A DNA stretch of 64,000 nt from Klebsiella aerogenes KCTC 2190 (GCF_000215745.1 NC_015663.1:3162001-3226000), one strand, 5' to 3'; shown: positions 39,041 through 49,493, numbered from the stretch's first letter. The notes: a model not told the origin generated them from the letters alone. Translations and numbers: made by a program.

Positions 39041-39709
39041 TTAGTTACGACGTTCGAAGGCCAGCGCTTTTCTTTCCACCAGACGCATCAGCAGCGTCAG
39101 CAGGCCGTTCACCACCAGATAAATGATACCGGCTGCGCCGAAGACCATCACGTCATAGGTGCGCCCGTACAGCAGCTGGCCATGACCCATCACTTCCATC
39201 AGCGTGATGGTGTAAGCCAGCGAGGTGCTTTTAAAGACCAACACCACTTCGTTCGAGTACGAGGAGAGGGCGCGTTTAAAAGCATACGGTAGCAGAATCG
39301 CCAGCGTATCCTTCTTGCTCATCCCCAGCGCGCTGCAGGACTGCCACTGGCCGTCCGGAATGGCGCGGATGGCGCCGTAGAACAGCTGGGTAGTATAAGC
39401 CGCGCTGTTTAACGATAAGGCGATCAGCGCGCACAGCCAGGGCTCAGAAATCAGATGCCACAGCACCGGGTAATTCTGCAATGACGGGAACTGTCCTGGC
39501 CCGTAGTAGATCAGGAAGATCTGCACCAGCAGCGGCGTCCCGGTAAACAGGGTGATATAACCGCGGACGATCCACACCACCACCGGCGTTTTTAACGTCA
39601 GGACGATGGTAAAGATCAGCGCCAGGATCAGCGCCACGACGATCGATGCCGCGGTCAGCGTCAGGCTAGTATGCAGCCCTTTCAGCAGTTCGGGTAAGTA
39701 ATCGAGCAT
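39041..39709 (-). CDS. artM: ArtM, arginine importer permease
   Basis: A 222-residue polar amino acid ABC permease (HisM type) with about five helices and the coupling loop [29 protein letters not shown] in two parts. The ATG at 39707-39709 overlaps the artQ stop (ATGA) and gives the E. coli length; the TTG one codon earlier is less likely. It forms the membrane channel with ArtQ. Confidence 0.95.
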   Translation of the reverse strand: MLDYLPELLKGLHTSLTLTAASIVVALILALIFTIVLTLKTPVVVWIVRGYITLFTGTPLLVQIFLIYYGPGQFPSLQNYPVLWHLISEPWLCALIALSLNSAAYTTQLFYGAIRAIPDGQWQSCSALGMSKKDTLAILLPYAFKRALSSYSNEVVLVFKSTSLAYTITLMEVMGHGQLLYGRTYDVMVFGAAGIIYLVVNGLLTLLMRLVERKALAFERRN

Positions 39710-40425
39710 CAACCTGGTCTCCGTTCGAAGCGCGTCGCACGCTGGTCAATACGCTTGAGGATGTATTGACTCAACAGGGTGATGACGAGATAAATCGCTG
39801 CCGCAATGATGTACCAGTTAAACGGCTCCTGAGTACGGGTAGCAATACTTTTGGTTTGCAGCATCAGGTCGTTGACGCTGATAAGGCTGACCAGCGCGGT
39901 ATCCTTCAGCAGCACCAGCCACTGGTTGCCCAGACCCGGCAGAGCATGGCGCCACATCTGCGGCATCACCAGGCGAAAGAATATCGCCGCCTTCGACAAA
40001 CCCAGCGCTTGTCCGGATTCCCACTGCCCCTGCGGCACCGCTTTCAAGGCGCCGCGCAGGGTCTGCGAGGCATAGGCGGCATACAGTAGGGAAAGCGCAA
40101 TGGCGCCGCAGAGGAACGGGCTGACGTCGAAATTCTCAATTTGCATCTGTACCGGAATCTGCACAAACCCAAGATTAAGAGTAAAACCGTCAGACAGCGT
40201 CAGCAGCAGCTGTGAGGAACCAAAGTAGATAAACAGCACCACCAGGATTTCCGGTAGGCCGCGTAAAATCGTCACGATGCCGGTCGCCAACCATGCCACA
40301 GGGCGCCATTTCACCGACTCCAGAACGGCGAAAAGCATCGCCAGCACCAGGCCGATGACCAGCGCGCAAACGGCAAGGCCGACGGTCATCCCGGCGGCGC
40401 TTGCTAATGGAAAAAATTCGTTCAT
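39709..40425 (-). CDS. artQ: ArtQ, arginine importer permease
   Basis: A 238-residue permease partner of ArtM, identical in length to E. coli ArtQ. Family blocks [15 protein letters not shown] and [24 protein letters not shown] are intact. The gene lies 6 bp after artI and overlaps artM by four bases, as expected for a tightly coupled operon. Confidence 0.95.
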   Translation of the reverse strand: MNEFFPLASAAGMTVGLAVCALVIGLVLAMLFAVLESVKWRPVAWLATGIVTILRGLPEILVVLFIYFGSSQLLLTLSDGFTLNLGFVQIPVQMQIENFDVSPFLCGAIALSLLYAAYASQTLRGALKAVPQGQWESGQALGLSKAAIFFRLVMPQMWRHALPGLGNQWLVLLKDTALVSLISVNDLMLQTKSIATRTQEPFNWYIIAAAIYLVITLLSQYILKRIDQRATRFERRPG

Positions 40426-40431
40426 TCAGCG

Positions 40432-41163
40432 TTACTTCTGGAACCATTTGCTATAGATGGTCTGGTACGTCCCATCTTTCTTCACTTTTTCCAGCGCAGC
40501 GTTAAATTTCTGCTGCAGCTCGGTATTGCCCTGACGAACCGCAATGCCGAGGCCGGTACCGAAGTAGTCTTTATCCGTCACTTTATCACCCACCGGCGCC
40601 AGCTTCGGATTGCTCTTCAGCCATTCGGTCACTACCGCCGTGTCGCCGAAGACGGCGTCAATGCGGCCGTTTTGCAGATCCAGTTTGGCATTCTGGTAGC
40701 TGTCATAAGGAACGGTGGTGATTTCAGGATGCTTATCAGTGATGAATTTCTGATGGGTAGTACCGTTCTGCACGCCAACTTTCTTGCCTTTCAACTGGTC
40801 AATGCCGGTGAACTTACCCTGCTGGCCGACAAACAGCGCCGAGTTTTCATAATACGGGGTGCTGAACAGCACCTGTTTTTCACGCTCAGGGGTGATATCC
40901 ATACCGGCCATGACGGCGTCGAAGCGGCGGAATTTCAGCCCTGGGATCAGGCTATCGAAAGCCTGGTTAGTAAAGGTGCAGGTCGCGTCCATCTCTTTAC
41001 ACAGCGCGTTAGCCAGATCGACGTCAAAGCCGACGATTTTGTTGTTGGCGTCTACCAGCTCAAACGGAGGGTAGGAGGCCTCGGTGGCGAAACGGATAGT
41101 CTGGGCTGCGGTAGCGGAAAGGCTCATGCCCGCGAGCAGAGCGGCAATCAGTACTTTTTTCAT
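40432..41163 (-). CDS. artI: ArtI, periplasmic basic amino acid-binding protein
   Basis: A 243-residue solute-binding protein with a signal peptide ending near residue 19 (LSATA-AQT), paralogous to ArtJ. The ATG at 41161-41163 is chosen because the signal peptide then starts MKKVLIAALLAG; an 85-codon upstream extension in frame overlaps artP and is rejected. It is encoded inside artPIQM, between the ATPase and the permeases. Confidence 0.95.
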   Translation of the reverse strand: MKKVLIAALLAGMSLSATAAQTIRFATEASYPPFELVDANNKIVGFDVDLANALCKEMDATCTFTNQAFDSLIPGLKFRRFDAVMAGMDITPEREKQVLFSTPYYENSALFVGQQGKFTGIDQLKGKKVGVQNGTTHQKFITDKHPEITTVPYDSYQNAKLDLQNGRIDAVFGDTAVVTEWLKSNPKLAPVGDKVTDKDYFGTGLGIAVRQGNTELQQKFNAALEKVKKDGTYQTIYSKWFQK

Positions 41164-41182
41164 CGTTATTTCCCCGAAAACA

Positions 41183-41911
41183 TCAATGTGAAAGATAGTT
41201 TTTAAAGGCGTCGGTTTGCGGATGCGCGAAGCAGTTAGCATCCCCTTGCTCAACGATATGCCCGTTTTCCATATACACCACGCGGCTGGCGGTTTTACGC
41301 GCCACTTCCACTTCGTGGGTAACGATAACCTGGGTGATTCCGGTTTCCGCCAGTTCGCGAATGATGCTGACGATCTGGGCGGTGATTTCCGGATCCAACG
41401 CGGCGGTGGGTTCATCAAACAGCAGCACCTGTGGCTCCATCATCAGCGCGCGGGCAATCGCTACGCGCTGCTGTTGACCGCCTGACAGATGCAGCGGATA
41501 GCGGTCGCTGTAAGGTTTAAGGCGTAAACGCTCAAGTAGTTTTTCGGCGCGCGCCAGCGCCTGATCTTTGGTTAAGCCCAGCACGCGGCACGGGGCTTCG
41601 ATCAGGTTTTGCACCACGGTCAGGTGTGGCCACAGGTTGTACTGCTGGAAGACCATCCCGACATTCTGGCGCAGCTCGCGAATAGCTTTGTCAGACGGCG
41701 CTTTGGTGAAGTCGAATTGATTACCGGCGATGTTTAAGGTACCGGAACGCGGCATCTCCAGCAGGTTGAGTACGCGAAGCAGCGAGCTTTTACCGGCGCC
41801 GCTTGGGCCGAGGAGCACCAGCGTTTCCCCCTGCGGGCAATCCAGCGTGATGTCGAACAGCGCCTGGTGCGCGCCGTAGAAGCAATTAATGCCGTTTAGT
41901 TTAATACTCAT
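41183..41911 (-). CDS. artP: ArtP, arginine importer ATPase
   Basis: A 242-residue ABC ATPase, the E. coli length, starting [13 protein letters not shown]. Walker [10 protein letters not shown] is at residues 35-43, the signature [15 protein letters not shown] near 141-155, and Walker [14 protein letters not shown] follows. It is the first gene of artPIQM. Confidence 0.95.
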   Translation of the reverse strand: MSIKLNGINCFYGAHQALFDITLDCPQGETLVLLGPSGAGKSSLLRVLNLLEMPRSGTLNIAGNQFDFTKAPSDKAIRELRQNVGMVFQQYNLWPHLTVVQNLIEAPCRVLGLTKDQALARAEKLLERLRLKPYSDRYPLHLSGGQQQRVAIARALMMEPQVLLFDEPTAALDPEITAQIVSIIRELAETGITQVIVTHEVEVARKTASRVVYMENGHIVEQGDANCFAHPQTDAFKNYLSH

Positions 41912-41960
41912 CTGGGCAGTCTGATACAAATAGCTATTGAGGCCGCAAATAGTACCTTTG

Positions 41961-41978
41961 ACAGAATAGTTATGCAAT
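41961..41978 (-). promoter_or_regulatory. Possible ARG box upstream of artP
   Basis: On the minus strand ATTGCATAACTATTCTGT matches the ArgR pattern TGAAT-4-ATTCA at 8 of 10 positions, 50-67 bp before the artP start. ArgR control of artP is known in E. coli; the site is a prediction. Confidence 0.5.
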
Positions 41979-42137
41979 ATTTATGCGTTAAAAGTTAAAT
42001 GTAAACCACATTTATCACTAAAGTTAGCACAAAATATGGGTTCGTGTGGTAGGGGGGAACAAATGTCGGCATTACCACACGGAATACCGACATTTTACCG
42101 GGGTTATCGTTTCAGCGGGGTGGCTTTAACGCCGAAA

Positions 42138-42653
42138 TTAGCGTTTCTCAAGACTCTGACGCAGCGAGCCGGCCGGAGCGTGGCTGTTTATGCCGAGGTA
42201 GCGGACATCGTCAACCGCCCAGCACTGGCCTTCCTGAATCATCAGCACTTCATCTTTCCAGCTCTGGGTTCCCTGTTTTAATTCAACGCGCAGCGGAATA
42301 TTGCGTGCATCGCGGTTCGGGATGGTTGAGGCGCTGGCGACGTCGGCGCTATCCGCCGGGGTGGAACTGCTGGAGAATGGATTTGATTGCAGTAGCCCGT
42401 TACGCGATGGGTCCTGACGAGCGTCGTTCAGCAGTTTAGCCAAATCGTCGCTCAGATACGGGCGCAGCGCGGTGAGATCGTTATTACGATGCTGGATTTG
42501 ATAATCATAGAACTGCTGCGCTACCTCGTCCGGGCCGCCCTCGATGCAGGAACCGCTGCGGGTGCCGTTGTCTTTATAAGCCGGGGTCACGGTGGTACAG
42601 GCGCTCAGCGCCAGTGCGCAAGGCAAAACAAGTGCAAGAATGTTGTAGCGCAT
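42138..42653 (-). CDS. ybjP: YbjP, lipoprotein
   Basis: A 171-residue lipoprotein with a type II signal peptide and lipobox ALSAC (Cys19). The residue after the cysteine is Thr, not Asp, so outer-membrane sorting is expected. It matches E. coli YbjP in length and in CTTVTPAYKDNGTRSG, QQFYDYQIQHR and MIQEGQCWAVDDVRYLG. Function is unknown. K-12 has ybjQ next; here other genes follow. Confidence 0.92.
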   Translation of the reverse strand: MRYNILALVLPCALALSACTTVTPAYKDNGTRSGSCIEGGPDEVAQQFYDYQIQHRNNDLTALRPYLSDDLAKLLNDARQDPSRNGLLQSNPFSSSSTPADSADVASASTIPNRDARNIPLRVELKQGTQSWKDEVLMIQEGQCWAVDDVRYLGINSHAPAGSLRQSLEKR

Positions 42654-42799
42654 GATGATTTCCTTATGAACTCACTACGTTGTTAGATTCTGCTAAAGCA
42701 TAGCGTAAGCGCGACAATTGTACTTGACGCAAAGAGCTAAGACCTTGATGTGACAACGACCATCGGCTGTCCGCGCCTCTTGCGCGGGCAGCCGGCGTA

Positions 42800-43987
42800 T
42801 CAGAATTGATAACTATAGTTGACGCTGGCGAACCACAGGTAAGGGTGATCGTAGCTGCCGGAGACGATTTCCGGTGATTTTACGTGGGAAGATTGCATGT
42901 GCAGATAAGAGACCGCGACGCCGATATTGCTGGCCGGGGTTATCTGGTATTGCGCGCCGGTGGCGAAGCGCCACTCATCGCCGGTTGGCAGCGAGAGCGC
43001 CGTGTCGCTTTGTGAATCATAAACCGTGCTGTCGAAACCGACGCCGGCGTTCAGACGCCACTGCTCGGTCGGCCGGTACTGCACGCCGATGGCGGTATGC
43101 CAGGAGTCCTTCAGGCGGTTATTTTTACTACTTTCGTGACCGGCAACGGTGATTTGCGGGCTGCCGAACTGGCTCCAGTCCTGCCAGCCGAGATCGCCCA
43201 TCACCGACCATTGTTTATTAATATCGTGGACCATGCTGAGCATGATCTGTTGCGGCGCGCGGACCTGGGCGGAGATAGGCAAATCATACGCAACGTTCGG
43301 TAAATTGGGAAAACGCGCTTTGCCCTTAACGTTAAAGTCATAATCGGTTTTACTGTTCCAGGTGATGCCGGCGCGGGTCTGGTCGGTTAACTGCATCAGC
43401 AGACCCAGACGATAGCTCATCGCCCAGTCATGGTCTTTATCTTTCTCGTCATTACCGTCGACGTTACGCGTCAGCGATAAATAACCATAGTTCAGGTTGG
43501 CGGATGCGCCGACAGAGAGACGATCGTTAAGTTTCCACGCCAGCGACGGGCTCAGCGTCATCGCCACCATGGTGCTTTTCTTGATAAGACGATCGCCGGC
43601 CCAGTTGCCAAAATCGATGCCTAAACCGTAGTTGCCATACAAGCCAATCCCGGCATATAAATCATCGTTAATTTTCTGTGCGTAAAAGCCGCTGGCGTTA
43701 GGAAACAGATTCATCACGTTACCAGGGCTATTACCGCCGTGTTCGTTATTCATCTGATACGGGATATCGCCGCCCATGACCTGCGCGCCGCCGGTAAACA
43801 TATGGTCAGGAAGCCGGGTCATGCCGGCTGGGTTGGTGACGATGGTGGAGGCGTCCTGCGCGCGGGCGGCCTGACCTGCGCCTGCCAGGCCGACGTCTTC
43901 GGTGCCGATTTCATAAAAATAGAGTGCGCTGGCATGGCTGAAGCCAGAGCAGAGCAACCCAGAAATAAGGAATGCGATTTTTTTCAT
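42800..43987 (-). CDS. FadL/OMPP1-family outer-membrane transport protein
   Basis: A 395-residue protein with a signal peptide ending near residue 19 (GFSHA-SAL), a conserved N-terminal hatch with NPAGMTRLPDH, alternating beta-strand character, and a C-terminal aromatic residue (NYSYQF), all typical of FadL-type 14-strand barrels carrying hydrophobic compounds. It is distinct from FadL itself and shorter. It is monocistronic and absent from this place in K-12. The ligand is unknown. Confidence 0.85.
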   Translation of the reverse strand: MKKIAFLISGLLCSGFSHASALYFYEIGTEDVGLAGAGQAARAQDASTIVTNPAGMTRLPDHMFTGGAQVMGGDIPYQMNNEHGGNSPGNVMNLFPNASGFYAQKINDDLYAGIGLYGNYGLGIDFGNWAGDRLIKKSTMVAMTLSPSLAWKLNDRLSVGASANLNYGYLSLTRNVDGNDEKDKDHDWAMSYRLGLLMQLTDQTRAGITWNSKTDYDFNVKGKARFPNLPNVAYDLPISAQVRAPQQIMLSMVHDINKQWSVMGDLGWQDWSQFGSPQITVAGHESSKNNRLKDSWHTAIGVQYRPTEQWRLNAGVGFDSTVYDSQSDTALSLPTGDEWRFATGAQYQITPASNIGVAVSYLHMQSSHVKSPEIVSGSYDHPYLWFASVNYSYQF

Positions 43988-44286
43988 TTGCCACCTGCGG
44001 TAATGTAAAACGCGAGCATATTCTTATGCCCAAAGTATAGAGGACATATCTTTTTTAGCGTCGGATTTATACTGATAGTCCGGGGGATATATTGCGAGTC
44101 CGTTAACGGAGTGGATTACCAATTTTAGGCGTTATACGGATTAGCATCCTGATGAAGGCGCATATTTGATATGACTATTAACGAGGGGTAAATGGAAAAA
44201 GAGTATAAAAATAAATATTCACAGAGTAATAAGTAAGAAACACTATCACCATACGATGATAATGTTTCTATATCGGCAATAACTAA
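43988..44286. other. Region upstream of the FadL-like gene
   Basis: About 300 bp, AT-rich towards 44170-44290, with no supportable gene. It holds the promoter of the FadL-like gene and the 3' flank of the YahO-like gene. No clear terminator or operator was seen. Confidence 0.4.
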
Positions 44287-44559
44287 TTATTTCTTCTTAT
44301 AGATATTCGCGGATACGTGCAGTTTCTTATCGGTGTTACCGGAAGAGAGCACCACAACGTCAGCGCCTTTTTCATCGGCTTTTTTGATCAATTCTTCGCG
44401 CGCATCGCTTGGCGCAGTTTGTCCGGTAGAGGAGATGGTGCCAATTTTTTGGTATTGACCCTCTACCTTAGCGAAATCTTCTTTGCTCAGAATTTCTGCA
44501 GAAAACGCGTTCGCGGTTAAAAACAATGCTGCACCTGCCACTAAAGCTGCATATTTCAT
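44287..44559 (-). CDS. YahO-like periplasmic DUF1471 protein
   Basis: A 90-residue protein with a signal peptide ending near residue 20 (ANAFSA-EIL) and a DUF1471 (BhsA/McbA-like) domain. The C-terminal half ([34 protein letters not shown], read in parts) is very similar to E. coli YahO, which maps elsewhere in K-12. A GGAG site precedes the ATG. The family is linked to stress and biofilm; the molecular role is unknown. Confidence 0.85.
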   Translation of the reverse strand: MKYAALVAGAALFLTANAFSAEILSKEDFAKVEGQYQKIGTISSTGQTAPSDAREELIKKADEKGADVVVLSSGNTDKKLHVSANIYKKK

Positions 44560-44924
44560 ATTATTAATCTCCATTGTTTATCTTGCTATCATCATGCTCT
44601 TGTTTTAACTAACCAATGAGCGCCATCAGATTGAATCAAGCCCGTCTTTTTTTCAAGCGAAATGCTGCATTTTTATGACCTAAAATTAACGATTTTTTAA
44701 AGAAAAGATGACAGGGTTCTCATTGATAATGCTTGCTTTTTTTTGCGTAATAGACGTTGTCGGAGCCTAAGACCATTTTCATCTGTCGTTAGCTGAAAAT
44801 GACGTTAAGCGGCGAGGGGCTGAAGCGGCCAGCAACAGACATTCCGGGGTTGATGGTTTATCATAAAGAGAAAGACACAGCGGGCAGCTCAACTGCTTGT
44901 CCAGTCGCTAAAAAAGGAGTAGCT
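44560..44924. other. Divergent region between the yahO-like and diguanylate cyclase genes
   Basis: No supportable gene in 365 bp. It holds divergent promoters. The inverted repeat CATTTTCA (44774-44781) / TGAAAATG (44794-44801) with a 12-bp spacer could be an operator or a hairpin in the cyclase leader. AAAGGAGT before the cyclase ATG is a good ribosome-binding site. Confidence 0.45.
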
Positions 44925-46064
44925 ATGCCGACCGAACAACGGCTGGATCCGCGCCAGGATCGAGCAATGCTGTGGGCCAATCGCGAAAATGTGCAAAAAC
45001 ATGCACTGTCGCGCAGCATGCCGTGGTTAGCGTTCGTCAATATCGCCTTTGCCTTGATGGTCATCTTCCGCAACGTTCTGTTCACCGAGTTCGATCATCA
45101 GAGCTTGACTCACCAGGATATTATTCCTTATCTGGAGATGGCGCTTGGGGCCATTATCGTTTTCTCGCTGGCGCTTTGCATGATGGTTATCTCCGGGCGG
45201 ATATTAAGCGGTATTTATGCCACAAAAGTGATTTCCGCTATTTTGTTGATTCTCAGTTTATGCTGGTCGGTGAGTAGTTACTGCTTCATCATTTTATGGT
45301 CGCTGCCGTTCGCGTGGCCGCTGCTGGTTATTTTAATGACCACCGGTCTTGCCGCGCTCTATTATTTTCCGGTGGGCCTCGTGGCTTACCTTGTTCCTTT
45401 ATGGGGTATTTCATTACTCGCTGGCGTGCAAATACATCATGGTGTCGATTTACGTTTTCTGATTCTGTGGGGAATATGCACCGCCATTATGATTTATGGC
45501 CGGCAGATATTACAGCGCTGGTATGATGAGGCCTGGAAAACCCATCAGGAGAACATGCAACTGATTAATCGGTTGGAAAACATGGCGAATCAGGATGCCT
45601 TGACGGCGACCGCCAACCGCCGGGCGCTGGACAATTTTTTAGCGCAGGCCTGGGAACGTAAAGAGCCGCTGGCGCTGATCATCCTCGATGTCGACTTTTT
45701 TAAACGTTATAACGATCACTACGGTCACCAGGCGGGAGATTACTGCCTCTCCTGCATCGCCTCCGTGCTGAAAATGTCGGTACGCGCGCAGGAGGATATG
45801 GTGGCGCGCTATGGCGGCGAGGAGTTTGTGATTGTCCTGCCGCTGCAATCATTAGATAGCGCCACGGCGGTGGCGCAGCGGATCCAACAGAAGATTCGCG
45901 AAGCGGCGCTGCCGCATGCCAAATCCGATGCCGGGCCGCTAGTGACGGTCAGTATGGGTATTGTCGCCTCGGACGGGCGCGTCCCGGCGTCAGAGTTAAT
46001 CGCGCAGGCGGATGCTGCGCTGTATAAAGCCAAGCAAGAAGGACGTAATCGATGGTCTTATTAG
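44925..46064 (+). CDS. Membrane diguanylate cyclase
   Basis: A 379-residue protein with about six hydrophobic helices (residues 32-195), a short coiled linker, and a GGDEF domain with the catalytic loop GGEEF at 297-301. It should make cyclic di-GMP from two GTP at the inner membrane. The allosteric I-site RxxD expected five residues before the loop reads AQED (288-291), so product inhibition may be absent. The gene overlaps amiD by 13 bp. It is not present at this place in K-12. Confidence 0.9.
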   Translation: MPTEQRLDPRQDRAMLWANRENVQKHALSRSMPWLAFVNIAFALMVIFRNVLFTEFDHQSLTHQDIIPYLEMALGAIIVFSLALCMMVISGRILSGIYATKVISAILLILSLCWSVSSYCFIILWSLPFAWPLLVILMTTGLAALYYFPVGLVAYLVPLWGISLLAGVQIHHGVDLRFLILWGICTAIMIYGRQILQRWYDEAWKTHQENMQLINRLENMANQDALTATANRRALDNFLAQAWERKEPLALIILDVDFFKRYNDHYGHQAGDYCLSCIASVLKMSVRAQEDMVARYGGEEFVIVLPLQSLDSATAVAQRIQQKIREAALPHAKSDAGPLVTVSMGIVASDGRVPASELIAQADAALYKAKQEGRNRWSY

Positions 46065-46894
46065 CAAAGCGCATTATCCAGCTTGCGCTTGCCGCTTTGC
46101 TGCTGGCAGGCTGTGCGCAGGAGCAGGGTATTGTCGACAAACAGGGTTATCAGTTGGATACCCGTCATCCGGCGCAGGCGGCCTATCCGCGTATTAAAGT
46201 CCTGGTCATTCACTATACCGCCGATAACTTTGATGTCTCGCTGGCGACCCTGACCGATAAAGAGGTTAGTTCGCACTATTTAATTCCCGAGCAGCCGCCT
46301 CTGCACCACGGTAAACCGCGTATCTGGCAACTGGTGCCGGAGGAAGATTTAGCCTGGCACGCCGGTATCAGCTTCTGGCGCGGCAGCACGCGTATCAACG
46401 ATACCTCTATTGGTATTGAGCTGGAAAATCGCGGCTGGCAAAAAAACGGCGATATAAAAAGTTTTACCCCATTTAATCCGACGCAAATTGACGCGCTTAT
46501 CCCGCTGGCGAAAGATATCATCGCCCGCTATCACATTCAGCCGCAAAATGTCGTGGCTCATGCCGATATCGCGCCGCAGCGCAAGGACGACCCTGGCCCG
46601 CTGTTCCCGTGGCGGGCGCTGGCGCAGCAGGGAATTGGCGCCTGGCCTGATGATTCACGCGTCGCCTTTTATTTGCAAGGGCGTCCAGGCTGGCAGCCAG
46701 TTGATAGCGGAGAATTGTTAGACCTGCTGTCGCGCTACGGCTATCAGGTCACCCCGGAGATGACCCCGGCGCAGCAAAAACGGGTGATTATGGCCTTCCA
46801 GATGCACTTCAGGCCGGCACGCTGGGACGGCGTGGCCGATGCGCAAACGCAGGCGATCGCCGAAGCGTTGCTGGAAAAATATGGACAAGGATGA
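46052..46894 (+). CDS. amiD: AmiD, outer-membrane N-acetylmuramoyl-L-alanine amidase
   Basis: A 280-residue zinc amidase lipoprotein that cuts the muramic acid to peptide bond of murein. Lipobox LLAGC has Cys21 followed by Ala, predicting the outer membrane. Zinc ligands fit His54 (VIHYTADN), His170 and Asp180 (VVAHADIAPQRKDDPG). A C-terminal peptidoglycan-binding domain follows. It starts inside the diguanylate cyclase gene, implying coupled translation. Confidence 0.95.
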   Translation: MVLLAKRIIQLALAALLLAGCAQEQGIVDKQGYQLDTRHPAQAAYPRIKVLVIHYTADNFDVSLATLTDKEVSSHYLIPEQPPLHHGKPRIWQLVPEEDLAWHAGISFWRGSTRINDTSIGIELENRGWQKNGDIKSFTPFNPTQIDALIPLAKDIIARYHIQPQNVVAHADIAPQRKDDPGPLFPWRALAQQGIGAWPDDSRVAFYLQGRPGWQPVDSGELLDLLSRYGYQVTPEMTPAQQKRVIMAFQMHFRPARWDGVADAQTQAIAEALLEKYGQG

Positions 46895-46939
46895 GTATTT
46901 GGCAGCAAACCGGGTGACTTGCTGCCGTAAGCGTCGGTT

Positions 46940-47953
46940 TTAATCGTGTAGTTTACCGTGGTCTTTTAACCACGCGGCGGTGCGGGTAACCCCCTCATCG
47001 AGGGTAACGATCGGCTGATAGCCAAGTTCCTGCTGAGCGCGGCTGATATCGAGGGTAAAGTCGAAATTGAGCTTCGAAACGCCGTAATGCGTGAAAGCAG
47101 GTTCTTTTGCCGATTTATTGCCGAAATGCTCCATGCTGCGGGCAATAATATCCAACATCGGATAGGGCACCGAGCGGATTCGGCACTTGATGCCCAGCTC
47201 GTCGATGAGCTTCTGCACGATACTGCGCAGCGTCCGCGGCTCGCCGTTGCTGATATTCCACGCCCGCGCGGAAGGTAAGTGGTCGCACTGCGGCTGACTG
47301 GCCAACCACATCGCATGCACCGCGTTTTCGTAGTAAGTCATGTCCACCAGCGCGTTACCGCCGCGCGGCAAGAGCACGCTGCCGTAGTGGCGCATCATTT
47401 GCACCATTCGCGGAATAAAGACCTTATCATGCGGCCCAAACAGGCTTTGCGGGCGCAATATCGTAAAGCGGGTATGCGGGTTCGCCTGCGCCAGCAGGTT
47501 GATAACCTCTTCGCTGGCCGCCTTGCTGCGGGCGAATTCATTGGCGAAGCGGTGTGGGCGGAAATCTTCCTGAATATCGCGATGGTGGTGATAATCGAAA
47601 TAGAGCGAAGGCGATGAAATATGGACGAAATTGCGTACGCCCCAGGCAACGGACCATTCGCCAAGGCGGCGCGTTGCGCGAACGTTAGCTAAATCGAAGG
47701 CTTGCTGGGTACCCCACGGCGAGGTAAAGCTGGAACAGTGCCATAGCGTATCAATACCGGCGAGCATCACTTTAGCCTGCGAAGAGACCAGTTCGGTGAG
47801 ATCGGCAGGAATAAACTCCGCGCCCATTTTGCTCAGAAGCTTACCCATCGCTTCGTTGCGCCCGGTCGCTCGCACGCTGATGCCCTTGTTGCGCAGATAT
47901 TCCACCGCATTACGGCCTAATCCGCTGGTCGCACCGGTAACCAGTACCTTCAT
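46940..47953 (-). CDS. ybjS: YbjS, NAD(P)-binding epimerase/dehydrogenase-like protein
   Basis: A 337-residue extended SDR with the Rossmann motif GATSGLG at residues 7-13, the same length as E. coli YbjS and closely similar. The block [14 protein letters not shown], just before the [14 protein letters not shown] helix, marks the catalytic region. The substrate is unknown. It is transcribed with ybjT and ltaE in the same direction. Confidence 0.92.
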
Positions 47954-48040
47954 ATCAATCTACTGTCCCAGAAAAGAATTTCGTGCGCATTTTTCCGTGA
48001 TTCTCCCGAGTATGCAATGAGAATCATGAAAGAATAACGC

Positions 48041-49483
48041 TTAATCTTCGTTTTTGCCTGTGATTTGCTCGGCCTGGCGGGCGATGCGTCGCGCCATGCC
48101 GCGAAAAATAAACAGATGCGCCGGGATCATCAGTAGCCAGTAGAACAGGCCGGGCATGCCGTGCGGATGCCACCAGGCGCGAACGTCCAGTTCACGATGG
48201 TCGCCTTTATCGCTAATGGTAAAGCTTAAACGACCAAGACCGGGGGCTTTCATGCCAAACAATAGGGTTAGCTGTTGTTCTTCTTCCACAATAATCACTT
48301 TCCAACTGTCGACAGTATCGCCAGTTTGCAGATAATCATGTTGCGGCCGCCCTTTTGCTAAACGATGGCCGACCAGCAGATCCATGGCGCCGCGGATTTT
48401 CCACAGAATGTTGCCGAAGAAATAACCCTCTTCACCGCCGATTTGGTTCACCACTCGCCATAGCGCCTTACGGCTTGCCTGGGTGCTAACGGTGCAGCCA
48501 GCCTGCTTTGGGTAGTAGCCATACTCCGGCCGCCAGCGGGCGAAAGCCTGAGCGTCGTAGCCCCAATCGCTGGAGTTCACCAGCTGTTCTTCTTCTTTCA
48601 AAGTACGACGCACCGCCTGATCGAAGGGAATCAAGGTTTGCGGGATCAGCGCGCGAAGCGAACGATCGTCGGCGATCAGATCGTGCTTGAGACCCTGAAT
48701 CAGCGCTTTAGCGATGGTGGGGGGCACCGAGGTGATAACGTTCAGGAACCACACCGAAATCCAGCGGGTCGGAAAGGGGATAGGGATCAACAGGCGATGC
48801 TTGCCGCTGACCGCCATAAAATGGGTGAACTGCTGCTGATAGCTGAGAATATCCGGGCCGGCGGCCTCGAAGACGCGGTGCTCGCGAGCCGGATGGTTAA
48901 GTAACTCCACCAGATAGTAGAGCAGATTTTCCAGCGCGATGGGGGTTGTGCGTGAGCGTACCCAGCGCGGCGGCGTCAGCACCGGCAGGTTGTAAACCAT
49001 GTCGCGCATCACTTCAAAAGCGGCGGATCCGGCGCCGACGATGATACCGGCCCGTAATTCGGTAACGGGGATCCCTGACTCGCGTAGGACATCGGCCGTC
49101 ACCTGGCGGGCGCGCAGATGGTCGGACTGCTCCTGCGCCGGAGCCTGCAGCGAGCTGAGAAATATCACCTGGCGCACCGGCGTCTGACGCAAGGCATCGC
49201 GCACGTTAATGGCGACCCGACGTTCATGGGCGATGAAATCGCCGCCTTCGCCCATGCCATGCACCAGATAGTAAAGGGTATCGACCCCGCGAAGCAGTGC
49301 CGGGAGATCCTGCGGCTGATTGAGGTCGATAGCGTGGCAGGTGACGCCGGGAAGATCGAGCTTCTGCAGCCTGTCGATATGGCGTGCCGCCGCCAACACC
49401 GGATAACCTCGTGCGCTTAATTCGCGCACCAGATGCTGGCCAATATAGCCGCTGGCGCCAAGCACCAGAATAGATTGCGACAC
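48041..49483 (-). CDS. ybjT: YbjT, NAD(P)-binding protein with C-terminal DUF2867 domain
   Basis: A 480-residue protein: N-terminal SDR-type Rossmann domain (GASGYIG at residues 9-15), then a long DUF2867 domain with hydrophobic segments near the end ([20 protein letters not shown]), suggesting membrane contact. It is homologous to E. coli YbjT over its full length. Its function is not established. Its start is 10 bp from the ltaE stop. Confidence 0.92.
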   Translation of the reverse strand: MSQSILVLGASGYIGQHLVRELSARGYPVLAAARHIDRLQKLDLPGVTCHAIDLNQPQDLPALLRGVDTLYYLVHGMGEGGDFIAHERRVAINVRDALRQTPVRQVIFLSSLQAPAQEQSDHLRARQVTADVLRESGIPVTELRAGIIVGAGSAAFEVMRDMVYNLPVLTPPRWVRSRTTPIALENLLYYLVELLNHPAREHRVFEAAGPDILSYQQQFTHFMAVSGKHRLLIPIPFPTRWISVWFLNVITSVPPTIAKALIQGLKHDLIADDRSLRALIPQTLIPFDQAVRRTLKEEEQLVNSSDWGYDAQAFARWRPEYGYYPKQAGCTVSTQASRKALWRVVNQIGGEEGYFFGNILWKIRGAMDLLVGHRLAKGRPQHDYLQTGDTVDSWKVIIVEEEQQLTLLFGMKAPGLGRLSFTISDKGDHRELDVRAWWHPHGMPGLFYWLLMIPAHLFIFRGMARRIARQAEQITGKNED

Positions 49484-49493
49484 GCCTGACTCC

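Noticed and set aside
41164..41418. An 85-codon in-frame N-terminal extension of artI
   Set aside because: It overlaps artP and would bury the clear ArtI signal peptide.
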